Source: Sinotaia quadrata
Taxonomy: Eukaryota > Mollusca > Gastropoda > Architaenioglossa > Viviparidae
Assembly: GCA_028829895.1 (NCBI GenBank)
Contig: CM054177.1
Location: forward strand, 79,901,163 to 79,965,162
DNA: 64,000 bases
Reading direction: 5' to 3'
Made by a program: the position numbers and the translations under genes. A model generated the notes under the pieces. That model was not told the origin of the DNA and ran no database searches. It saw only the letters and a program-made list of their open reading frames with translations. Positions 55,285 to 64,000 of the stretch are shown one piece after another. Every line of letters begins with the position of its first letter. The stretch's first letter is position 1.

Positions 55285-55875
55285 CAAAGTTGTGCTTATG
55301 TAACCACTACATCCACTTACATAGATACGCATTGTTGACCCAGGTCATGTAACCACCACATCCACTTACATAGATACGCATTGTTGACCCAGGTCATGTA
55401 ACCACTACATCCACTTACTTAGATACGCATTGTTGACCCAGGTCATGTAACCACTACATCCACTTACTTAGATACGCATTGTTGACCCAGATCATGTAAC
55501 CACTACATCCACTTACATAGATACGCATTGTTGACCCAGGTCATGTAACCACTACATCCACTTACATTGATACGCATTGTTGACCCAGATCATGTAACCA
55601 CTACATCCACTTATATAGATACGCATTGTTGACCCAGATCATGTAACCACTACATCCACTTACATTGATACGCATTGTTGACCCAGATCATGTAACCACT
55701 ACATCCACTTACATTGATACGCATTGTTGACCCAGATCATGTAACCACTACATCCACTTACATTGATACGCATTGTTGACCCAGATCATGTAACCACTAC
55801 ATCCACTTACATTGATACGCATTGTTGACCCAGATCATGTAACCAATACATCCACTTACATTGTTGACCCAGCTG
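55285..55875. repeat. 49-bp minisatellite, ~12 copies
   Basis: Units of exactly 49 bases carry TCATGTAACCACTACATCCA, CTTACATAGATACGCATTGT and TGACCCAGG. Left units have CATAGA and CAGGTC while right units have CATTGA and CAGATC, so the right half was amplified from a variant. Confidence 0.95.
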
Positions 55876-56832
55876 CAAGGAAAGGCTCGTCTCAACTACT
55901 ACGTCTACTTGTCGTTGGTCCACGCTGAGTCATTGAACTACATATTCATTTCAGGATCCAGGAGACTAAACCACAAATGCTGTATTCAAGGTGAGGACTG
56001 ATTTCCCCCTGTCCAGATAAGTTAAAGCAGAAATTGTCAAAAGACATTATCATTTCTATATATTATGTACATTAAAACTCCTCACTAACTGTGATGACAG
56101 TGAAGAGACTCATTTTATTTTGATTACTTAGATATTTACTTCACTGTTTCCTATTTCACTTTCTTTCATTTAAATTCTGGACTCTCCATATATTGCCCCA
56201 ATATGTCTTATGCATCTGTGTTAGAGGGACTGTATTCGTCACAAAGGGGGGAGGGAAGTTGTCAGGGGGGGTTTACAACTAGTTATTATGTGTTTTCCCC
56301 AAGACCAGACGGTTTGTGACGTGTCATCTTTGTGTGCGTCCTTGCGTCTGTTTATAATTGTGTGCGTCCTTGCGTCTGTTTATAATTATGTGCGCGTGTG
56401 GCTGAGAGGCGGGGGTTAATTTCCAGTAAGCAGACAAGGGAGTAAATAATCAACACTGTATTTTTCTCATCTTTCTCTCTTCTTACACTCACACGTAACA
56501 ATACGCCACAGAGGACTACTGCTGCCAGTGCTGGGAGTATAATTTGGAGTTATTCTCTGAGGTAATAATGATAAAAACGAATCAATAGTTAACACGTGGC
56601 GTGATATTTATGTAATCACAAATAGTGTTTCTATAGCAACACGTACTGCAGCTATTTAATGACATTATCATTACGAAACGACAGATGTTAGTAAGTTCTG
56701 TATTGCAATTAGTTCATCATTAGGTATGTTACGACGGAATACCTCTTATTGTTCTATAATGACATACTATGTTTTTTTTTGAAAGCAAAGATACTGTCTA
56801 GACGATGACGATTACTGTTGCTACAGAAACAC
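55876..56832. other. Non-coding sequence with a short duplication
   Basis: A 28-base unit (TGTGCGTCCTTGCGTCTGTT plus TATAATT) is present twice at 56332-56388. Otherwise unique and unassigned. Confidence 0.45.
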
Positions 56833-56840
56833 CTGGTGTA

Positions 56841-57172
56841 GTGTTTTCTTGACATAATGTGATGTATGCGTGAGCGAGTGTTTTCTTGACATAATGTGAT
56901 GTATGCGTGAGCGAGTGTTTTCTTGAAATAATCTGATGTATGCGTGAGCGTTTTCTTGACATAATGTGATGTATGCGTGAGCGAGTGTTTTCTTGAAATA
57001 ATCTGATGTATGCGTGAGCGAGTGTTTTCTTGAAATAATCTGATGTATGCGTGAGCGAGTGTTTTCTTGACATAATGTGATGTATGTGTGAGTGTTTTCT
57101 TGACATAATGTGATGTATGCGTGAGTGAGTGTTTTCTTGACATAATGTGATGTATGCGTGAGTGAGTGCCAC
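56841..57172. repeat. 37-bp minisatellite, ~9 copies
   Basis: Units of 37 bases carry GTGTTTTCTTGACATAATGT and GATGTATGCGTGAGCGA. Some units have AAATAATCT in place of ACATAATGT, and two units are shortened. The unit length is not a multiple of three, yet - strand frames stay open because the unit has no stop in any - frame. Confidence 0.93.
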
Positions 57173-57214
57173 TGTAGAAGTTGGCTTAGAGTGCTACACT
57201 CAGCACACTAACAT

Positions 57215-57597
57215 TCAGCTAGGGTACGAATACAATCACAACATTCACAGCTAGGGTACGAATACAATCACAACATTCACAGCTAGGGTACGAATACAAT
57301 CACAACATTCACAGCTAGGGTACGAATACAATCACAACATTCACAGCTAGGGTACGAATACAATCACAACATTCACAGCTAGGGTACGAATACAATCACA
57401 ACATTCACAGCTAGGGTACGAATACAATCACAACATTCACAGCTAGGGTACGAATACAATCACAACATTCACAGCTAGGGTACGAATACAATCACAACAT
57501 TCACAGCTAGGGTACGAATACAATCACAACATTCACAGCTAGGGTACGAATACAATCACAACATTCACAGCTAGGGTACGAATACAATCACAACAGA
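57215..57597. repeat. 32-bp minisatellite, 12 near-perfect copies
   Basis: Twelve copies of CAGCTAGGGTACGAATACAA plus TCACAACATTCA are virtually identical, the most homogeneous minisatellite in the window. It is head-to-tail with no spacers. Confidence 0.97.
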
Positions 57598-57699
57598 GCT
57601 ACGCGATTGGTCATTCAGGAGACAGATGGATAGCTCGTCTCCTTTACCACCCCAACCTCACCCCCATTACCGCAGTCACACTTAATCACGCCTAGACAG

Positions 57700-58180
57700 G
57701 TGTAGATGAATGATAAATGAACACAAGAGTCTGATGAATGAACTGGTGACATTTAATATGTAAGAAAAGGACAGACTGAAGTCATTGACTTCTTAAAACA
57801 AAGACACAATATGTTATGGTTGTCACAATAGACATTTAATATGTAAAAAAGGACAGATTGAAGTCACTGACTTCTTAAAACAAAGACACACAATGTTATG
57901 GTTGTCACGACAGAAATGCTGAGTAAAATATTAATTGCTTGTAGTGTATGAGAGTTCACGATTAAGTGGGCACACGTTGACGAGAGTCAACATTATTTAC
58001 ATTGTCCAAAATAACTTGCCGTGTTTTCCATCAATTACGGATGATGATTCTGCAGTGTGTTGTCTCCCCTGGAGTAGACATTTGCAATGCACTGTAGTCA
58101 AATAGAGGATATTTTCTCAGGCAAGGTATGTGACTGGCGATGAATGACCGACAGCATGGCCTACTATGAAGTGGACTACT
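57700..58180. mobile_element. Dispersed repeat family 2, copy 2
   Basis: Blocks match copy 1 at 41190 in the same order. A ~107-base part (GACATTTAATATGTAARAAA, then GACTTCTTAAAACAAAGACA) is duplicated in tandem here. Its last matching block, GACCGACAGCATGG, runs into the 41-bp array. Confidence 0.45.
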
Positions 58181-58490
58181 AGCCAATTATAACAGCATGG
58201 CCTACTATGAAGTGGACTACTAGCCAATTATAACAGCATGGCCTACTATGAAGTGGACTACTAGCCAATTATAACAGCATGGCCTACTATGAAGTGGACT
58301 ACTAGCCAATTATAACAGCATGGCCTACTATGAAGTGGACTACTAGCCAATTATAACAGCATGGCCTACTATGAAGTGGACTACTAGCCAATTATAACAG
58401 CATGGCCTACTATGAAGTGGACTACTAGCCAATTATAACAGCATGGCCTACTAGGAAGTGGACTACTAGCCAATTATAACAGCATTGTAA
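58151..58490. repeat. 41-bp minisatellite, 8 copies
   Basis: Units of exactly 41 bases carry CAGCATGGCCTACTATGAAG and TGGACTACTAGCCAATTATAA. They are nearly identical; the last copy has one change (TAGGAAG). Confidence 0.97.
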
Positions 58491-58685
58491 GCAAGTAACC
58501 TTTCACCAAAACTAGGCCAAGAAGTCGAACTCTCAGTACACCTCTGTAAGAGAGTTTCATTTGAAAGATTTTTGTTTGAAGTTGTATCGAATTTAGGCCT
58601 GCATAACAGTGCTAATATAGTAACTCTTTCTGCAGATTTTACCGAATTAGTAATTATGAAATACCATTGCCAACTGGTGTTTTAG
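58491..58685. other. Unique AT-rich sequence
   Basis: Non-coding gap between the 41-bp and 77-bp arrays. No feature was recognised. Confidence 0.4.
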
Positions 58686-58917
58686 TTATATGATGTTTTC
58701 ATGATCATTGTTGGCAGCATTAGAAATACAACTCAGAACTCTTGGCTGGTAAATTTAGATTGGTATATAATGTTTTCATGATCATTGTTGGCAGCATTAG
58801 AAATACAACCCGGAACTCTTGGCTGGTACATTTAGATTGGTATATAATGTTTTCATGAACATTGTTGGCAGCATTAGAAATACAACCCAGAACTCTTGGC
58901 TGGTACATTTACATTGG
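58686..58917. repeat. 77-bp minisatellite, 3 copies
   Basis: Units of 77 bases carry ATGTTTTCATGATCATTGTT, GGCAGCATTAGAAATACAAC and TCTTGGCTGGTACATTTAGA. Divergence is only a few bases per unit. Confidence 0.95.
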
Positions 58918-59510
58918 AAACAGACTTAAAAAGTGTAAAAAGATTGCATAAAGTTGAATGCTTTCTTCATGGAATTAGAACGTTGTGTAGAGAACATTTA
59001 CCGGTTACAAGAAAGAATAATTTGCGCTCGACAAAAAATAAATTGCTTTGGAGCTGCGAATAACACGAACCATTAACACTTTAAAATAAAGTAATAACTT
59101 ATAAAGTTAATATACAGATGAGATGAAATAATCCGTAACAAAAAAAAAAAGAAAAGAAAAAGAAAAAACACGCACGCAAGCAGGCATGCACACACGAACA
59201 CATATATACACACACACAGAAATACACGCATTTTCTCACAACACACACACACTCACATGAATGGTGTGTGCACGCAGAAGCACTCTTCATGCGCACACAC
59301 ATGCACACATACATAATGTACAGAATCACAGATCCCTGTAACACTGCGAGTTGAAGCAGTTCCCACTCACCATTTATCTTCAAAGACGAACGCACAAAAA
59401 GAAAAGTCAACCAAATTTCCGCCGAAGCATTACGTGTAAATTGAAACGTAAAGAATTGATGAGCAAAACGAGGAACGACAACCCCAAAAGAAATTTCTCA
59501 GAAGGGAGAT
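58918..59510. other. Non-coding sequence with A-rich and CA-rich tracts
   Basis: An AAAAAGAAAAG-type purine tract lies at 59139-59168, followed by CACACA/GCACAC-rich sequence to 59310. No gene was recognised. Confidence 0.45.
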
Positions 59511-59630
59511 CACTGTGAAGGGCGGAAGGAGAAGTGCCGGCAATCACGCTTGCCGGCAAAACCATGCACCGGACCAGAAGCTTGTCCTCCGCTCCATAGC
59601 CAACACCGCTGCAAAAGAATTGCGTACATT
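59511..59630. other. GC-rich island with perfect hairpin and exon-like - strand frame
   Basis: Markedly GC-rich against its surroundings, with a perfect 8-bp stem GCCGGCAA...TTGCCGGC and 6-base loop (59536-59557). On the - strand a TTCTTTTGCAG acceptor-like site at ~59611-59622 is followed by an open frame beginning GVGYGAEDKLLVRCMVLPAS and continuing about 65 codons to a stop near 59417. It may be a terminal exon, but no family was recognised. Confidence 0.3.
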
Positions 59631-59780
59631 AATTACTTTTAGGTGATTAGTTTTAAAAAAATGCAATATCTGCTTTACTCTTAATCTCGATTTGATTAAA
59701 AATGACTATTTATGGACGCAGCCATTAGGCCTAAGTGTAGGATAATGCTAGCAACAATTTAATATTACGTCATATATGAT

Positions 59781-59860
59781 CAGTGGCGTAACTACTGCCC
59801 CGGCAGCCACCGCAGTGCTTGGGTGGATGAGGGGTGGGGCCTATCAACATGAAAGTTCTA
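59781..59860 (+). mobile_element. Possible DNA-transposon end (CAGTGGCGTAACTA...)
   Basis: CAGTGGCGTAACTACTGCCC, CCGCAGTGCTTGGG and GGGTGGGGCC resemble the common CAGTGGCGTA... ends of certain DNA transposon families with C/G-rich subterminal sequence. No convincing partner end or target duplication was found; TTGCCACTACTG at 60136-60147 is only a weak candidate. Confidence 0.35.
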
Positions 59861-59955
59861 ATATTTTTTGCTTCAAAAATAAATTTTACTTGAAATTTGA
59901 AAAAAATGCACATGATTAAGTTTTCGCACGGCGCACGACTAGATGATTCTCTGTG

Positions 59956-59957
<2 letters not shown>

Positions 59958-60030
<73 letters not shown>
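59958..60030. repeat. (GA)n microsatellite
   Basis: A GA run of about 70 bases, giving poly-(ER) and poly-(SL) frame artefacts on the two strands. Confidence 0.98.
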
Positions 60031-60034
<4 letters not shown>

Positions 60035-60534
60035 TGTACATACGTGTGTGTGTGTGCGCGCGCATGTGGAAAATGGGGAGGGGTAGTTTAGATTTTTTTG
60101 GCAATAGGGCGCAGCATTCCAAGTTACCCCATTGAATTGCCACTACTGCCTTCAACTTCGTCCTTTCGAAAGAATAGTTTTGTGCAGTACATCAGAATCA
60201 AGAGAGCCAACTTTGCTTGAAGTCTACAAAATCGGGATGATATTAAATAAAACAAGTCAATTCTATCATAATTTCTCTTGGGAACAAGAGCAGTGAAATA
60301 AATTAAAAAGAATTATATCATATGTGTGTCAAGATCCATTACAAAACATCAAACCCTTTGCCTTAAATCCTCTATGTTCTGAACGTCATATTCAATTAGT
60401 CAAGGCTGTTGCGACATTTTCCTTTCAGAAAAGAAAGAGTTAAAATTCTTGGGTCGATTGGAATCTAACCTGAAGCCTTCCCCCAGTCTAACAATAATTT
60501 ACGCCTTGCATTTAAATCTATTGAAGTAATGCTC
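60031..60534. other. Non-coding sequence without recognised features
   Basis: Starts with a short GT/GC alternation and continues as unique AT-rich sequence. No gene was recognised. Confidence 0.4.
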
Positions 60535-60905
60535 ACGTCACTATACACATCTCTATAAACGTCATACACATGTCTCTATAAACGTCATACACATGTCTCT
60601 ATAAACGTCATACACATGTCTCTATAAATGTCATACACTTGTCCCTTTTATTAGATAAAGCTTATCGCACGCCTCTATTAACGTCTCTATGAACACTATG
60701 TACTTCTCATTAAATGTCTTGCTCTCTATGTCTTTATGAACACTATGTACTTCTCATTAAAGGCCTTGCTCTATGTCTATATGAACACTATGTTCGTCTC
60801 ATTAAACTACTCTCTCTCTATGAACACTATGTACGTCTCATTAAACGCCTTTGCTCTCTATGTCTCTATGAACACCATGTCCACGACTCTATGAACGCCA
60901 TACAC
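60535..60905. repeat. 23-bp tandem repeat (4 copies) followed by degenerate ~45-bp repeats
   Basis: ACGTCATACACATGTCTCTATAA occurs at 23-base spacing at 60560-60640. From 60660 onward, longer units with CTCTATGAACACTATGTACT, TCTCATTAAA and GCCTTGCTCTATGTC recur about five times. The two share CTCTATRAAC and may be one evolving family. Confidence 0.85.
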
Positions 60906-62870
60906 TTGTGCACATTAGTACCGAACGTATATTTATATAAGCAAATCTGACATGAAATTCTAAGAAATGATAGTGTACATGAATTTTATACCGAAAATAA
61001 CAAACATGCCCAACCCCTCTCCCCGAATGTACTACGTCAAGATATTGTTTTAGTAAAAGAAAGAACGTCTGTACTTGCATTCAAGGTACAATGGTTCACG
61101 TTTCTGTTTACATTACTCTATAACACGGATGAAATTGATCGTTCGATGATGACAACAATATATTAAACCTGGATAATTGAACAATGACCACTTTCTGACT
61201 TGTGTAATAATAACATGCACAGAAATAAAACACACAGTTGTCACCATAGATAACATGCATAGAAAAGGATACATTTTCATAAGTATGACATCACACACTA
61301 AGAAAGAAGCTATTTATAGCACTCTTGGCAATGACGACCGAAGTTAGGACAGAAACGTGCTCGAAGGAAGACACTTCTCACGGAGTCGGCAAGAAAGCAT
61401 TCGAAATTCAACGAGTTATAAATTAATACAGAATCATAGTAAATAAAGTGAAAACGAAAATGACATTCTAAATCTTAATCCGATTTATATTTACAACAAA
61501 AATATACAAACAACTTAACTGCCATTATCTCGGCAGTGAACTATGACCAACAATGTAGCTACTCTGAAATTATTACTTGTCAAGAAAGAGCTAAACTATC
61601 TTTGAGCAGAAAGAGCAATCGAAAAAATCCTATGTAAAGGAAAACGTTCTAATGATTGTTCTTCTCATAAACATGAAAAGATACCAATATGATTATGGTT
61701 CTATTAAAATAATTATATAAACATTCCACTACCTTTGAACGCGGAAGTAACCTTTGACTCTCTTTATGGAAAATTTCGAACTAGTGTTTATACTAATACT
61801 GAAAATACTAATGTCAGTCACAAATATCGACTGCTATTCCCCCCCCCCCCACAACAATAAACTATTTCGATCAATTATAAATAATTAAGCTAATTTAGAA
61901 TACTGTTTTATCAGTTAATATTTTTATTTTCCTGAAAACTTGGAGCTTCGTATGGGAGCTATCATAACAGATAACATTTTTTTATAATGCACTGTGTAAT
62001 CATAATGAACTTGATGACAATCTCAAATGTGAGTCGCCTCCCTTTGTCTTATAAAGGCATTCTTGGTCCCCTCTCCACGCTTTTCTTTCTTCTAATTAAT
62101 TATATTAGTGTATTTAGTTTTAAATACCAAGGCCTTGCGGTTTAAGTTCATTCATAACCAAAATGTAATTTTTCAAGTTTTATTTTGAGGCTTAAGCCGA
62201 CCTTAAAAATAAATAAAAGCACATGCAAAATTTTTGACTAGAAGAATTTGAATGATATGAAGTTTGAAACCACACCTTATTTAACAAACGCAAATAAAAA
62301 GCAAGTTATTGATGAAGGTATGGTCACTCAAGTCTATTGTCACTAGCCTGGATTAGCAGACGAAATTTGTGTATTCTAGTAAGGTATGGTCACTAAGTCC
62401 ATGATGTGAGCAGCCACAAGTCTAGTTTTACTAACGAAAAAGAGACTATAATCAACATATAAATAAATAAATTAATTATTGTTGTACTATCATTGTAGTT
62501 TTTAGTGAGTTAAATTGCATTACTTATTTAATTTTTTAAAAAGCTTTAAAAGTAAATAATGTCGGCTGTCTAGGAAATTGCGTTGTTTAGTCATTATAGA
62601 TGTTAGGCATATACAAACAAGATTGTGTTTCATAGACAAATAAATCGAGAGCACAAATTTCTCCCTTGACTGCACGGTTTCTGAAAGCATCTAATGTACT
62701 TTATCCTCTTGAGAGTTCCTCGGTGAAGAATAATTTACATTAACAAATGTTGCTTGACTGTAAACTCTCAATCTCCGCCCCAAACTTCCCTCCCCTTATT
62801 TATATCACGTTTGGTTTCTTGTTTGTGCATTCTTTATTTATTTTTTAAAAACTGATTTTATCTTTTGTGT
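60906..62870. other. Non-coding sequence without recognised features
   Basis: About 2 kb of AT-rich sequence with a run of ten C residues near 61840. A short direct repeat (AAGGTATGGTCACT) occurs near 62317 and 62381. No coding signal or recognised transposon was seen. Confidence 0.45.
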
Positions 62871-63184
<314 letters not shown>

Positions 63185-63332
63185 TCTCATATCACTTCAC
63201 GCTGCTTATATATTTGAGAATTTTGGGTATTAAAGAAAAATCTAAAGAAATATTTCCTTTCTAGTGATTTTTTTTGCAGGTCTATTTTTTATTTCTTCTT
63301 AATTATATTAACCTTCTAAATTTCGTTTCGTT

Positions 63333-63444
<112 letters not shown>

Positions 63445-64000
63445 TTTTCTCGGCCCAGAAGGCTATGCTAGGTCATTGGAGCACCAGCAACAAGACCCTT
63501 GGACTGTCATTCTCGCGATCTTTGTTTGCCAAACCAAATGACAGCCGTATCGATAATGTCATCCTGTGCTCGACAAGTTGACGTCACAATCTTGGCGAGC
63601 AGGATTCGCGGACTCTCTTTGCCATTGAGGAGATATGCTGGGGAAGTGAAATAGCATTAATCTCATTTGAAAAAAAAATGGATTTTTAGACATTATTGAA
63701 TAGTAATAATAATATTTTAAAAATTATTTTGCATTGCGGTATAAATAATTTAAAACGTGTTGACGACACAATTTTTCTTAATGTGATCTTTTTTCTCTCT
63801 CCTCATGTGCAGTATAATAGGGAGTAATAACATAAATAAGTTTAATATAAATAAACCCAACATTTTCATGTAAAAGGATTGTGTGCATAAATTTCGTGAT
63901 TTTTTCTCTCTCTTCCTCCCTCTCTCAGATATGCACGCATTTACACACAATGTTAAAGAGTAACTTAGAAACACATGGTGAATTTTATTTGGAACTTTAC
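63445..64000. other. Unique GC-richer sequence then AT-rich DNA to the window edge
   Basis: 63450-63640 is GC-richer and unique. After the TCGGCCCAG acceptor-like site, a + frame is open for about 40 codons (KAMLGHWSTSNKTLGLSFSR...). No family was recognised and no donor is evident before its stop. The remainder is AT-rich with no features. Confidence 0.35.

Noticed and set aside
56841..57172. Overlapping His/Thr/Lys-rich - strand frames as a gene
   Set aside because: The 37-bp unit has no stop in any - frame, so open frames are inevitable and cycle through all three phases.
57215..57597. CRISPR-like array
   Set aside because: The 32-bp units are head-to-tail with no variable spacers, and the DNA is plainly animal nuclear.
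59897..60155. Poly-(ER) and poly-(SL) frames
   Set aside because: They are translations of the GA microsatellite.

Overview
This window is animal nuclear DNA: AT-rich, intron-containing and extremely rich in micro- and minisatellites, with decayed Ty3/gypsy, LINE, hAT and MITE copies. The style (long TATC, CA, GA and TTTC tracts, dozens of 28-77 bp tandem arrays, telomere-like CCCTAA motifs inside a MITE) suits a lophotrochozoan, most likely a mollusc. That is inference: no species-diagnostic sequence was recognised. I see no bacterial, organellar, rRNA or tRNA genes.

Two protein genes can be supported. (1) On the + strand at 756-7626 lie the last four exons of an SLC16-like (monocarboxylate transporter family) 12-helix carrier. 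Splice phases agree at every join, there is a stop at 7624-7626, and AATAAA signals follow. One frameshift falls in its large cytoplasmic loop, and its first helices lie upstream of the window. (2) On the - strand at 23246-24409 is an apparently intronless 387-residue secretory-pathway kinase of the PKDCC/VLK family. No functional link between the two genes is visible.

The rest is repeats. 0-8 kb: the transporter, whose introns carry an antisense LINE RT relic, an antisense gypsy pol relic and minisatellites that begin at or duplicate its exon junctions. 8-16 kb: hAT fragment, an ~850 bp foldback palindrome, and an LTR-like fragment next to a gag-like acidic reading frame. 16-23 kb: successive minisatellites (67, 55, ~30, 28/30, 36 and 50 bp units). 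23-26 kb: the kinase. 26-36 kb: an LTR-like copy split by a hAT element with a perfect 8-bp target duplication, then more arrays and another LTR-like copy that has grown its own 59-bp array. 36-47 kb: microsatellites, a 33-bp array and a MITE with a 9-bp target duplication. 47-52 kb: two near full-length LTR-like copies. 52-64 kb: arrays of ~39, 28, 49, 37, 32, 41 and 77 bp, a telomere-motif MITE, and long GA, TATC and TTTC tracts.

The most interesting themes are tandem arrays that begin at exon-intron junctions of the transporter, tandem arrays born inside dispersed transposon copies, and a MITE family carrying telomere-like repeats. Repeat boundaries were read by eye and are approximate unless exact termini are stated.
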